Under the pieces are notes generated by a model. The model saw only the letters and a list, made by a program, of their open reading frames with translations. It was not told the DNA's origin and ran no database searches. Of a stretch of 64,000 nucleotides of DNA, positions 1 to 11,380 are shown piece by piece. The position numbers were made by a program, and so were the translations under genes. Numbering within the stretch: the stretch's first letter is position 1; each line of letters starts with the position of its first letter. This DNA is from Skeletonema tropicum (lineage: Eukaryota; Bacillariophyta; Thalassiosirophyceae; Thalassiosirales; Thalassiosiraceae), in NCBI GenBank assembly GCA_037178625.1, contig JAWZXG010000040.1:41990-105989 (forward strand). Direction: 5' to 3'.

Positions 1-436
1 TGAATGAGCTTGATTGGACGACTTTTGTTTGATCGTCTTGGTTAAAAACGGTGCTACGTCTACGTTCAGCACGAGCGAGGCAGCCGACAGCGACAGCCGG
101 CCAAATTGAATCTCAATCCGGCTTGACAGCCAGAATTTCCAAACAGATAATATCCAAAAGTTGACAATGTGACCACTAATTCGAATCGTCTCTTCAAGCT
201 GCATCGAATCGATTAATGCCCTGATCAGACTTTCATCGTCAAAATACTCCTATATAATCACAGCTCAGACAGTTGTAGACGATCAGGCACTCAGCACCGA
301 CCGTGACCGTCCATGACAATTGTTACATCTAAGATCCAGACGCTGCGCTGAAGACACTGCTGTAGATACGATCAGGTAAGATCCATTCGAATATTAGATT
401 ATTCATCTCTGTAATCACTGGAGAGCGGTGGGCTCC

Positions 437-698
437 ATGATGGGTTCACTCGACATGTGGGAGGTGCACCGTCATCATTCATCATCCGGCAAGGGCTACA
501 TCATACGCTCGGCAATAATAATAATACCACCCAGCAACAGTGTGGATAGTTCTTGTTCTACTGGCAGGAAGCGGTCGGCTCGCTTTGATGTTGCTGCCTG
601 GTGGAGTTGGCTACTCTATTGGTATTGGATGCAGCATGCAGCATTTGAAGTGGTGTCTGCTTTGGATCTTTGGATTTGATTTTGTGGGTTCGGGGTGA
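437..698 (+). pseudogene. Small hydrophobic ORF, unit 1 copy, frameshifted
   Basis: An extra G near 544 shifts the frame just before the hydrophobic part, which is then lost. Confidence 0.3.
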
Positions 699-1634
699 GT
701 TGCGACATTGACAGCTTCTCACTTTTTGACCGACACCGATCAACGAAGCGAAGACGAAGCAAGCAAGCACAATGGCAATAAGAAGTAGTAGCACCTACTG
801 CCGTGCCAATCATTACTATACGCCGTGCCAATCACCCGCTCGCCCGTGCCAACAAATCATGGACTCCACTGTATTGTAGTAGAAGTTGATAAATAGTTCC
901 CTCGTGCGTCTATTAACACACACGTACCTTCTGGATGGATGAGGCTGATCGTCATGAGTGTCTTCAGCGCAGCGTTTAGAGCCCACCCCGTGCCAACTAA
1001 TCATTGACGAGGCTGATTAAGGTGGTCGCTTTTTGAGATCTTACATCGTACCAACTGTCATTGATATGAATATTGGAACTGTTCGAATTCGATAGAGCTT
1101 GAATTGACGATTCCAATGCTCGTCTCATTGTTATCTACGAAGCGAGGCGAGCGCAACGCAACGAGCGGAGCACTGCCATTGAAAACAGGCGCTCGACTTC
1201 TAGGGGTCGATTTAGTTGATTCGATTAACAAAGGGTCGATATTTGGCCTTGGTAATAGTAACAATCGATAGGGATTGGCGAGAGCGTTCCAAATCACTAC
1301 TCATTGTCTTGATACGACAACTGCAACGGGAGATATTAAGGAAGAGGATGATTTGGAGAGGAATGAAAGGGTACAATAATAGTGTTTTTATTCGTCTTAC
1401 TTGCTGCGATCACTACAAGTCAACATATCGGAGGAGGTATCTCTAACTCAATAGAATAGAATGACTACTTTAGTAAAACCTAAACAACATATATTATATT
1501 ACTTGCCATCGATTAATCCCTCTTGGCAAACTCTTATCTATCTAGCAGCTGCAGACTCTCCTCTGAGGTCCGCGCTAATACTAATATGTATCAACCATCC
1601 TCCGTCCTCTCACTCTCACACACCATACAACCAT

Positions 1635-2722
1635 CTACATGTCATCCACAAGCTGAACCTTGGCACGATCAAGCTTACTCTTCAAATAAAACGCATACGT
1701 CGAGAGAAGAATGAACGAACAACTAAACAACCCAATAAACACCCCCGCAGCCGAACTAGAATGAGACTTGGAGAACATTCCACCATCCTTGTAGACCATG
1801 TTGATACCCTCCATGAATTGACATGCCTTGTTGTTGCCACTTCCACCACCTTCAAAGTCTGTTCACACTTTCCTGCCTCGAGGTAGATTGCCTCACATCC
1901 CTCCTTGACTGCATCTGCATCCTGTTGATCATTGTAATTGGCATCACCTCCTTCCATACAAGACATGCATTCATTTCCAATCAGTGTCGTTTGAGCATGA
2001 GGAAGTTCCTTCCCAGTAATGGACGTGTACACGTCTTCACCGCCATAGACATCGGCTAGGTTGCTACAGGTATCATCTGTAAAGACCCCCATGAGAATGG
2101 ATCCTCCATCACTCGAACAATACGCTCCAGTATAGTACGCTTCTCCATTCAACTGCTGACAAGTCACCATATCCATCAAATCCCACTCCTCGTCCACCTC
2201 TTGCTGCTGCTGTCCACCGTTCTCCTCTGCATAGGGATTATTGTCCACACAATACTCCATCCCCTTATTCATAAAACAGTCATACTCACACTTCTCAAAC
2301 GTTCCATAATTATCCATCCCCATTGCCATTGTTGTTATAACATCCACATTCGTTACTACGGGCGTATTCACAATTGTAATCTTGATCTTGTTGGACTGCA
2401 TCTAGATAGGATTGCAGATAAGTGTCCATGGAGATGATGTAGTCGCCATAGCCGGATTTGCAGCCGTAGGCACTATCGGTGGCGCAGGTGTTGGTGGGGC
2501 AGAGGCGGAAGCGGACTAGGTTGAGGTTGGTGAGTTTGATATCGCCCTCGTTCGTCGCCGCCGTCGTTGGCATCTTCGTTCCATTGGGGTGTAGTGTGAC
2601 ATCCTTGGAATTTGAGTGAGTAGTTGGCTACCCAGCTGTAGTCGACTTGTTGATTGTCGTCACCGTCGAGACGTCGTGCGGAAGAAGGCGATGAGTGTCG
2701 TTTTGGAAAGGCTCTCGTTGAG
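1635..2722 (-). pseudogene. Main Cys-rich membrane protein gene, unit 1 copy, frameshifted
   Basis: Four single-base indels (near 1850, 2316, 2551 and 2710) break the frame, so the C-terminal Cys region and helix are out of frame with the rest. Given the many similar indels across this unit, sequencing error is likelier than true decay. Confidence 0.7.
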
Positions 2723-3173
2723 CTCTATCGATTAGTTGTTGAATGAGCTTGATTGGACGACTTTTGTTTGATCGTCTTGGTTAAAAACGGTGCTACGTCT
2801 ACGTTCAGCACGAGCGAGGCAGCCGACAGCGACAGCCGGCCAAATTGAATCTCAATCCGGCTTGACAGCCAGAATTTCCAAACAGATAATATCCAAAAGT
2901 TGACAATGTGACCACTATTCGAATCGTCTCTTCAAGCTGCATCGAATCGATTAATGCCCTGATCAGACTTTCATCGTCAAAATACTCCTATATAATCACA
3001 GCTCAGACAGTTGTAGACGATCAGCACTCAGCACCGACCGTGACCGTCCATGACAATTGTTACATCTAAGATCCAGACGCTGCGCTGAAGACACTGCTGT
3101 AGATACGATCAGGTAAGATCCATTCGAATATTAGATTATTCATCTCTGTAATCACTGGAGAGCGGTGGGCTCC

Positions 3174-3434
3174 ATGATGGGTTCACTCGACATGTGGGAG
3201 GTGCACCGTCATCATTCATCATCCGGCAAGGGCTACATCATACGCTCGGCAATAATAATAATACCACCCAGCAACAGTGTGATAGTTCTTGTTCTACTGG
3301 CAGGAAGCGGTCGGCTCGCTTTGATGTTGCTGCCTGGTGGAGTTGGCTACTCTATTGGTATTGGATGCAGCATGCAGCATTTGAAGTGGTGTCTGCTTTG
3401 GATCTTTGGATTTGATTTTGTGGGTTCGGGGTGA
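3174..3434 (+). CDS. Small hydrophobic ORF, unit 2 copy
   Basis: Intact, same translation as the unit 5 copy. Confidence 0.33.
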   Translation: MMGSLDMWEVHRHHSSSGKGYIIRSAIIIIPPSNSVIVLVLLAGSGRLALMLLPGGVGYSIGIGCSMQHLKWCLLWIFGFDFVGSG

Positions 3435-4366
3435 GTTGCGACATTGACAGCTTCTCACTTTTTGACCGACACCGATCAACGAAGCGAAGACGAAGCAAGC
3501 AAGCACAATGGCAATAAGAAGTAGTAGCACCTACTGCCGTGCCAATCATTACTATACGCCGTGCCAATCACCCGCTCGCCCGTGCCAACAAATCATGGAC
3601 TCCACTGTATTGTAGTAGAAGTTGATAAATAGTTCCCTCGTGCGTCTATTAACACACACGTACCTTCTGGATGGATGAGGCTGATCGTCATGAGTGTCTT
3701 CAGCGCAGCGTTTAGAGCCCACCCCGTGCCAACTAATCATTGACGAGGCTGATTAAGGTGGTCGCTTTTTGAGATCTTACATCGTACCAACTGTCATTGA
3801 TATGAATATTGGACTGTTCGAATTCGATAGAGCTTGAATTGACGATTCCAATGCTCGTCTCATTGTTATCTACGAAGCGAGGCGAGCGCAACGCAACGAG
3901 CGGAGCACTGCCATTGAAAACAGCGCTCGACTTCTAGGGGTCGATTTAGTTGATTCGATTAACAAAGGGTCGATATTTGGCCTTGGTAATAGTAACAATC
4001 GATAGGGATTGGCGAGAGCGTTCCAAATCACTACTCATTGTCTTGATACGACAACTGCAACGGGAGATATTAAGGAAGAGGATGATTTGGAGAGGAATGA
4101 AAGGGTACAATAATAGTGTTTATTCGTCTTACTTGCTGCGATCACTACAAGTCAACATATCGGAGGAGGTATCTCTAACTCAATAGAATAGAATGACTAC
4201 TTTAGTAAAACCTAAACAACATATATTATATTACTTGCCATCGATTAATCCCTCTTGGCAAACTCTTATCTATCTAGCAGCTGCAGACTCTCCTCTGAGG
4301 TCCGCGCTAATACTAATATGTATCAACCATCCTCCGTCCTCTCACTCTCACACACCATACAACCAT

Positions 4367-5467
4367 CTACATGTCATCCACAAGCTGAACCTTGGCACGA
4401 TCAAGCTTACTCTTCAAATAAAACGCATACGTCGAGAGAAGAATGAACGAACAACTAAACAACCCAATAAACACCCCCGCAGCCGAACTAGAATGAGACT
4501 TGGAGAACATTCCACCATCCTTGTAGACCATGTTGATACCCTCCATGAATTGACATGCCTTGTTGTTGCCACTTCCACCACCGTTCAAAGTCTGTTCACA
4601 CTTTCCTGCCTCGAGGTAGATTGCCTCACATCCCTCCTTGACTGCATCTGCATCCTGTTGATCATTGTAATTGGCATCACCTCCTTCCATACAAGACATG
4701 CATTCATTTCCAATCAGTGTCGTTTGAGCATGAGGAAGTTCCTTCCCAGTAATGGACGTGTACACGTCTTCACCGCCATAGACATCGGCTAGGTTGCTAC
4801 AGGTATCATCTGTAAAGACCCCCATGAGAATGGATCCTCCATCACTCGAACAATACGCTCCAGTATAGTACGCTTCTCCATTCAACTGCTGACAAGTCAC
4901 CATATCCATCAAATCCCACTCCTCGTCCACCTCTTGCTGCTGCTGTCCACCGTTCTCCTCTGCATAGGGATTATTGTCCACACAATACTCCATCCCCTTA
5001 TTCATAAAACAGTCATACTCACACTTCTCAAACGTTCCATAATTATCATCCCCATTGCCATTGTTGTTATAACATCCACATTCGTTACTACGGGCGTATT
5101 CACAATTGTAATCTTGATCTTGTTGGACTGCATCTAGATAGGATTGCAGATAAGTGTCCATGGAGATGATGTAGTCGCCATAGCCGGATTTGCAGCCGTA
5201 GGCACTATCGGTGGCGCAGGTGTTGGTGGGGCAGAGGCGGAAGCGGACTAGGTTGAGGTTGGTGAGTTTGATATCGCCCTCGTCGTCGCCGCCGTCGTTG
5301 GCATCTTCGTTCCATTGGGGTGTAGTGTGACATCCTTGGAATTTGAGTGTGTTGGACATGAGCAGTGATATTGTCACCCAGCTGTAGTCGACTTGTTGAT
5401 TGTCGTCACCGTCGAGACGTCGTGCGGAAGAAGGCGATGAGTGTCGTTTTGGAAAGCTCTCGTTGAG
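4367..5467 (-). CDS. Main Cys-rich membrane protein gene, unit 2 copy, variant allele
   Basis: Intact frame, five codons longer than the reference. Between Trp-Val (reference residues 30-31) and Leu-Lys-Phe (36-38), the reference reads A-N-Y-S and this copy reads T-I-S-L-L-M-S-N-T. The N-Y-S sequon is lost and the segment becomes more hydrophobic. The variant also adds an internal Met (ATG on the minus strand at 5358-5360), which is not a credible start because coding-like sequence continues upstream. The rest is identical to the reference. Confidence 0.78.
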   Translation of the reverse strand, partial: LNESFPKRHSSPSSARRLDGDDNQQVDYSWVTISLLMSNTLKFQGCHTTPQWNEDANDGGDDEGDIKLTNLNLVRFRLCPTNTCATDSAYGCKSGYGDYIISMDTYLQSYLDAVQQDQDYNCEYARSNECGCYNNNGNGDDNYGTFEKCEYDCFMNKGMEYCVDNNPYAEENGGQQQQEVDEEWDLMDMVTCQQLNGEAYYTGAYCSSDGGSILMGVFTDDTCSNLADVYGGEDVYTSITGKELPHAQTTLIGNECMSCMEGGDANYNDQQDADAVKEGCEAIYLEAGKCEQTLNGGGSGNNKACQFMEGINMVYKDGGMFSKSHSSSAAGVFIGLFSCSFILLSTYAFYLKSKLDRAKVQLVDDM

Positions 5468-5918
5468 CTCTATCGATTAGTTGTTGAATGAGCTTGATTG
5501 GACGACTTTTGTTTGATCGTCTTGGTTAAAAACGGTGCTACGTCTACGTTCAGCACGAGCGAGGCAGCCGACAGCGACAGCCGGCCAAATTGAATCTCAA
5601 TCCGGCTTGACAGCCAGAATTTCCAAACAGATAATATCCAAAAGTTGACAATGTGACCACTATTCGAATCGTCTCTTCAAGCTGCATCGAATCGATTAAT
5701 GCCCTGATCAGACTTTCATCGTCAAAATACTCCTATATAATCACAGCTCAGACAGTTGTAGACGATCAGCACTCAGCACCGACCGTGACCGTCCATGACA
5801 ATTGTTACATCTAAGATCCAGACGCTGCGCTGAAGACACTGCTGTAGATACGATCAGGTAAGATCCATTCGAATATTAGATTATTCATCTCTGTAATCAC
5901 TGGAGAGCGGTGGGCTCC

Positions 5919-6179
5919 ATGATGGGTTCACTCGACATGTGGGAGGTGCACCGTCATCATTCATCATCCGGCAAGGGCTACATCATACGCTCGGCAATAA
6001 TAATAATACCACCCAGCAACAGTGTGATAGTTCTTGTTCTACTGGCAGGAAGCGGTCGGCTCGCTTTGATGTTGCTGCCTGGTGGAGTTGGCTACTCTAT
6101 TGGTATTGGATGCAGCATGCAGCATTTGAAGTGGTGTCTGCTTTGGATCTTTGGATTTGATTTTGTGGGTTCGGGGTGA
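5919..6179 (+). CDS. Small hydrophobic ORF, unit 3 copy
   Basis: Intact, same translation as the unit 5 copy. Confidence 0.33.
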   Translation: MMGSLDMWEVHRHHSSSGKGYIIRSAIIIIPPSNSVIVLVLLAGSGRLALMLLPGGVGYSIGIGCSMQHLKWCLLWIFGFDFVGSG

Positions 6180-7113
6180 GTTGCGACATTGACAGCTTCT
6201 CACTTTTTGACCGACACCGATCAACGAAGCGAAGACGAAGCAAGCAAGCACAATGGCAATAAGAAGTAGTAGCACCTACTGCCGTGCCAATCATTACTAT
6301 ACGCCGTGCCAATCACCCGCTCGCCCGTGCCAACAAATCATGGACTCCACTGTATTGTAGTAGAAGTTGATAAATAGTTCCCTCGTGCGTCTATTAACAC
6401 ACACGTACCTTCTGGATGGATGAGGCTGATCGTCATGAGTGTCTTCAGCGCAGCGTTTAGAGCCCACCCCGTGCCAACTAATCATTGACGAGGCTGATTA
6501 AGGTGGTCGCTTTTTGAGATCTTACATCGTACCAACTGTCATTGATATGAATATTGGACTGTTCGAATTCGATAGAGCTTGAATTGACGATTCCAATGCT
6601 CGTCTCATTGTTATCTACGAAGCGAGGCGAGCGCAACGCAACGAGCGGAGCACTGCCATTGAAAACAGCGCTCGACTTCTAGGGGTCGATTTAGTTGATT
6701 CGATTAACAAAGGGTCGATATTTGGCCTTGGTAATAGTAACAATCGATAGGGATTGGCGAGAGCGTTCCAAATCACTACTCATTGTCTTGATACGACAAC
6801 TGCAACGGGAGATATTAAGGAAGAGGATGATTTGGAGAGGAATGAAAGGGTACAATAATAGTGTTTATTCGTCTTACTTGCTGCGATCACTACAAGTCAA
6901 CATATCGGAGGAGGTATCTCTAACTCAATAGAATAGAATGACTACTTTAGTAAAACCTAAAAACAACATATATTATATTACTTGCCATCGATTAATCCCT
7001 CTTGGCAAACTCTTATCTATCTAGCAGCTGCAGACTCTCCTCTGAGGTCCGCGCTAATACTAATATGTATCAACCATCCTCCGTCCTCTCACTCTCACAC
7101 ACCATACAACCAT

Positions 7114-8199
7114 CTACATGTCATCCACAAGCTGAACCTTGGCACGATCAAGCTTACTCTTCAAATAAAACGCATACGTCGAGAGAAGAATGAACGAACA
7201 ACTAAACAACCCAATAAACACCCCCGCAGCCGAACTAGAATGAGACTTGGAGAACATTCCACCATCCTTGTAGACCATGTTGATACCCTCCATGAATTGA
7301 CATGCCTTGTTGTTGCCACTTCCACCACCGTTCAAAGTCTGTTCACACTTTCCTGCCTCGAGGTAGATTGCCTCACATCCCTCCTTGACTGCATCTGCAT
7401 CCTGTTGATCATTGTAATTGGCATCACCTCCTTCCATACAAGACATGCATTCATTTCCAATCAGTGTCGTTTGAGCATGAGGAAGTTCCTTCCCAGTAAT
7501 GGACGTGTACACGTCTTCACCGCCATAGACATCGGCTAGGTTGCTACAGGTATCATCTGTAAAGACCCCCATGAGAATGGATCCTCCATCACTCGAACAA
7601 TACGCTCCAGTATAGTACGCTTCTCCATTCAACTGCTGACAAGTCACCATATCCATCAAATCCCACTCCTCGTCCACCTCTTGCTGCTGCTGTCCACCGT
7701 TCTCCTCTGCATAGGGATTATTGTCCACACAATACTCCATCCCCTTATTCATAAAACAGTCATACTCACACTTCTCAAACGTTCCATAATTATCATCCCC
7801 ATTGCCATTGTTGTTATAACATCCACATTCGTTACTACGGGCGTATTCACAATTGTAATCTTGATCTTGTTGGACTGCATCTAGATAGGATTGCAGATAA
7901 GTGTCCATGGAGATGATGTAGTCGCCATAGCCGGATTTGCAGCCGTAGGCACTATCGGTGGCGCAGGTGTTGGTGGGGCAGAGGCGGAAGCGGACTAGGT
8001 TGAGGTTGGTGAGTTTGATATCGCCCTCGTCGTCGCCGCCGTCGTTGGCATCTTCGTTCCATTGGGGTGTAGTGTGACATCCTTGGAATTTGAGTGAGTA
8101 GTTGGCTACCCAGCTGTAGTCGACTTGTTGATTGTCGTCACCGTCGAGACGTCGTGCGGAAGAAGGCGATGAGTGTCGTTTTGGAAAGCTCTCGTTGAG
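7114..8199 (-). CDS. Main Cys-rich membrane protein gene, unit 3 copy
   Basis: Intact. From Met98 the translation is the same as the unit 5 copy. Confidence 0.77.
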   Translation of the reverse strand, partial: LNESFPKRHSSPSSARRLDGDDNQQVDYSWVANYSLKFQGCHTTPQWNEDANDGGDDEGDIKLTNLNLVRFRLCPTNTCATDSAYGCKSGYGDYIISMDTYLQSYLDAVQQDQDYNCEYARSNECGCYNNNGNGDDNYGTFEKCEYDCFMNKGMEYCVDNNPYAEENGGQQQQEVDEEWDLMDMVTCQQLNGEAYYTGAYCSSDGGSILMGVFTDDTCSNLADVYGGEDVYTSITGKELPHAQTTLIGNECMSCMEGGDANYNDQQDADAVKEGCEAIYLEAGKCEQTLNGGGSGNNKACQFMEGINMVYKDGGMFSKSHSSSAAGVFIGLFSCSFILLSTYAFYLKSKLDRAKVQLVDDM

Positions 8200-8650
8200 C
8201 TCTATCGATTAGTTGTTGAATGAGCTTGATTGGACGACTTTTGTTTGATCGTCTTGGTTAAAAACGGTGCTACGTCTACGTTCAGCACGAGCGAGGCAGC
8301 CGACAGCGACAGCCGGCCAAATTGAATCTCAATCCGGCTTGACAGCCAGAATTTCCAAACAGATAATATCCAAAAGTTGACAATGTGACCACTATTCGAA
8401 TCGTCTCTTCAAGCTGCATCGAATCGATTAATGCCCTGATCAGACTTTCATCGTCAAAATACTCCTATATAATCACAGCTCAGACAGTTGTAGACGATCA
8501 GCACTCAGCACCGACCGTGACCGTCCATGACAATTGTTACATCTAAGATCCAGACGCTGCGCTGAAGACACTGCTGTAGATACGATCAGGTAAGATCCAT
8601 TCGAATATTAGATTATTCATCTCTGTAATCACTGGAGAGCGGTGGGCTCC

Positions 8651-8911
8651 ATGATGGGTTCACTCGACATGTGGGAGGTGCACCGTCATCATTCATCATC
8701 CGGCAAGGGCTACATCATACGCTCGGCAATAATAATAATACCACCCAGCAACAGTGTGATAGTTCTTGTTCTACTGGCAGGAAGCGGTCGGCTCGCTTTG
8801 ATGTTGCTGCCTGGTGGAGTTGGCTACTCTATTGGTATTGGATGCAGCATGCAGCATTTGAAGTGGTGTCTGCTTTGGATCTTTGGATTTGATTTTGTGG
8901 GTTCGGGGTGA
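8651..8911 (+). CDS. Small hydrophobic ORF, unit 4 copy
   Basis: Intact, same translation as the unit 5 copy. Confidence 0.33.
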   Translation: MMGSLDMWEVHRHHSSSGKGYIIRSAIIIIPPSNSVIVLVLLAGSGRLALMLLPGGVGYSIGIGCSMQHLKWCLLWIFGFDFVGSG

Positions 8912-9844
8912 GTTGCGACATTGACAGCTTCTCACTTTTTGACCGACACCGATCAACGAAGCGAAGACGAAGCAAGCAAGCACAATGGCAATAAGAAGTA
9001 GTAGCACCTACTGCCGTGCCAATCATTACTATACGCCGTGCCAATCACCCGCTCGCCCGTGCCAACAAATCATGGACTCCACTGTATTGTAGTAGAAGTT
9101 GATAAATAGTTCCCTCGTGCGTCTATTAACACACACGTACCTTCTGGATGGATGAGGCTGATCGTCATGAGTGTCTTCAGCGCAGCGTTTAGAGCCCACC
9201 CCGTGCCAACTAATCATTGACGAGGCTGATTAAGGTGGTCGCTTTTTGAGATCTTACATCGTACCAACTGTCATTGATATGAATATTGGACTGTTCGAAT
9301 TCGATAGAGCTTGAATTGACGATTCCAATGCTCGTCTCATTGTTATCTACGAAGCGAGGCGAGCGCAACGCAACGAGCGGAGCACTGCCATTGAAAACAG
9401 CGCTCGACTTCTAGGGGTCGATTTAGTTGATTCGATTAACAAAGGGTCGATATTTGGCCTTGGTAATAGTAACAATCGATAGGGATTGGCGAGAGCGTTC
9501 CAAATCACTACTCATTGTCTTGATACGACAACTGCAACGGGGAGATATTAAGGAAGAGGATGATTTGGAGAGGAATGAAAGGGTACAATAATAGTGTTTA
9601 TTCGTCTTACTTGCTGCGATCACTACAAGTCAACATATCGGAGGAGGTATCTCTAACTCAATAGAATAGAATGACTACTTTAGTAAAACCTAAACAACAT
9701 ATATTATATTACTTGCCATCGATTAATCCCTCTTGGCAAACTCTTATCTATCTAGCAGCTGCAGACTCTCCTCTGAGGTCCGCGCTAATACTAATATGTA
9801 TCAACCATCCTCCGTCCTCTCACTCTCACACACCATACAACCAT

Positions 9845-10929
9845 CTACATGTCATCCACAAGCTGAACCTTGGCACGATCAAGCTTACTCTTCAAATAAA
9901 ACGCATACGTCGAGAGAAGAATGAACGAACAACTAAACAACCCAATAAACACCCCCGCAGCCGAACTAGAATGAGACTTGGAGAACATTCCACCATCCTT
10001 GTAGACCATGTTGATACCCTCCATGAATTGACATGCCTTGTTGTTGCCACTTCCACCACCGTTCAAAGTCTGTTCACACTTTCCTGCCTCGAGGTAGATT
10101 GCCTCACATCCCTCCTTGACTGCATCTGCATCCTGTTGATCATTGTAATTGGCATCACCTCCTTCCATACAAGACATGCATTCATTTCCAATCAGTGTCG
10201 TTTGAGCATGAGGAAGTTCCTTCCCAGTAATGGACGTGTACACGTCTTCACCGCCATAGACATCGGCTAGGTTGCTACAGGTATCATCTGTAAAGACCCC
10301 ATGAGAATGGATCCTCCATCACTCGAACAATACGCTCCAGTATAGTACGCTTCTCCATTCAACTGCTGACAAGTCACCATATCCATCAAATCCCACTCCT
10401 CGTCCACCTCTTGCTGCTGCTGTCCACCGTTCTCCTCTGCATAGGGATTATTGTCCACACAATACTCCATCCCCTTATTCATAAAACAGTCATACTCACA
10501 CTTCTCAAACGTTCCATAATTATCATCCCCATTGCCATTGTTGTTATAACATCCACATTCGTTACTACGGGCGTATTCACAATTGTAATCTTGATCTTGT
10601 TGGACTGCATCTAGATAGGATTGCAGATAAGTGTCCATGGAGATGATGTAGTCGCCATAGCCGGATTTGCAGCCGTAGGCACTATCGGTGGCGCAGGTGT
10701 TGGTGGGGCAGAGGCGGAAGCGGACTAGGTTGAGGTTGGTGAGTTTGATATCGCCCTCGTCGTCGCCGCCGTCGTTGGCATCTTCGTTCCATTGGGGTGT
10801 AGTGTGACATCCTTGGAATTTGAGTGAGTAGTTGGCTACCCAGCTGTAGTCGACTTGTTGATTGTCGTCACCGTCGAGACGTCGTGCGGAAGAAGGCGAT
10901 GAGTGTCGTTTTGGAAAGCTCTCGTTGAG
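9845..10929 (-). pseudogene. Main Cys-rich membrane protein gene, unit 4 copy, one frameshift
   Basis: Loss of one C in a C5 run (10297-10300) shifts the frame after Gly211 of the reference (I-L-M-G), so the last six Cys and the membrane helix are lost from the frame. A homopolymer sequencing error is the simplest cause. Confidence 0.7.
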
Positions 10930-10946
10930 CTCTATCGATTAGTTGT

Positions 10947-11195
10947 TGAATGAGCTTGATTGGACGACTTTTGTTTGATCGTCTTGGTTAAAAACGGTGC
11001 TACGTCTACGTTCAGCACGAGCGAGGCAGCCGACAGCGACAGCCGGCCAAATTGAATCTCAATCCGGCTTGACAGCCAGAATTTCCAAACAGATAATATC
11101 CAAAAGTTGACAATGTGACCACTATTCGAATCGTCTCTTCAAGCTGCATCGAATCGATTAATGCCCTGATCAGACTTTCATCGTCAAAATACTCC
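10947..11195 (-). other. Region expected to hold the first exon (signal peptide) of the main gene (unit 5 example)
   Basis: The main exon of the preceding unit has no start codon, so its first exon should be here, read leftward. The minus strand offers an ATG at 11148-11150, which opens M-Q-L-E-E-T-I-R followed by a 14-residue hydrophobic run (I-V-V-T to Y-L-F-G) and stops after about 45 codons. A second frame, without its own ATG, carries L-S-L-S-A-A-S-L-V-L-N. GT dinucleotides at the two GTAG sites near 11009-11014 would give introns of about 72-78 nt to the acceptor. I could not find one combination that joins an ATG, a signal peptide and the main frame without a stop, so the exon is left unresolved. 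Confidence 0.3.
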
Positions 11196-11202
11196 TATAT
11201 AA
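11196..11202. promoter_or_regulatory. TATA-like element between the divergent genes (unit 5 example)
   Basis: TATATAA on the + strand; its complement region reads ATTATATAGG on the minus strand. It lies about 185 bp before the + ORF and faces the presumed 5' exon of the minus gene. One element could serve either direction. It occurs at unit offset 250-256 in consensus units. Confidence 0.35.
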
Positions 11203-11316
11203 TCACAGCTCAGACAGTTGTAGACGATCAGCACTCAGCACCGACCGTGACCGTCCATGACAATTGTTACATCTAAGATCCAGACGCTGCGCTGAAGACA
11301 CTGCTGTAGATACGAT

Positions 11317-11325
11317 CAGGTAAGA
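11317..11325 (+). other. Possible 5' splice site, CAG/GTAAGA (unit 5 example)
   Basis: CAGGTAAGA is close to an ideal U1 donor and lies between the TATATAA and the + ORF. All three frames just upstream contain stops, so it would remove a 5'-UTR intron. An acceptor at CACTGGAG (ending 11367) would give a very short intron of about 48 nt. In unit 11 two bases are inserted two bases upstream of the junction (27705). Confidence 0.3.
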
Positions 11326-11380
11326 TCCATTCGAATATTAGATTATTCATCTCTGTAATCACTGGAGAGCGGTGGGCTCC

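Larger units (their letters stand above)
1..2739 (+). repeat. Repeat unit 1 (2,739 bp, indel-rich)
   Basis: Ten indels were located: +A near 178, +G 286, +G 544, +A 1078, +G 1188, +TT 1385, -G 1850, +C 2316, +T 2551, +G 2710. They sum to the observed +9. Both reading frames are disrupted. Confidence 0.97.
2740..5484 (+). repeat. Repeat unit 2 (2,745 bp, carries the variant block)
   Basis: Matches the consensus except for one block in the main gene, where 26 nt at 5350-5375 replace 11 nt. This accounts for all of the extra 15 bp. Confidence 0.97.
5485..8216 (+). repeat. Repeat unit 3 (2,732 bp)
   Basis: The only difference seen is two extra A in the A-run at 6959-6963, in spacer DNA. Confidence 0.97.
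8217..10946 (+). repeat. Repeat unit 4 (2,730 bp)
   Basis: Has +G in the G-run at 9539-9542 and -C in the C-run at 10297-10300. The second frameshifts the main gene. The two changes cancel in length. Confidence 0.97.

Noticed and set aside
11372..11380. GTG start that would lengthen the small + ORF by three codons
   Set aside because: Eukaryotic context; the ATG at 11381 is the credible start.
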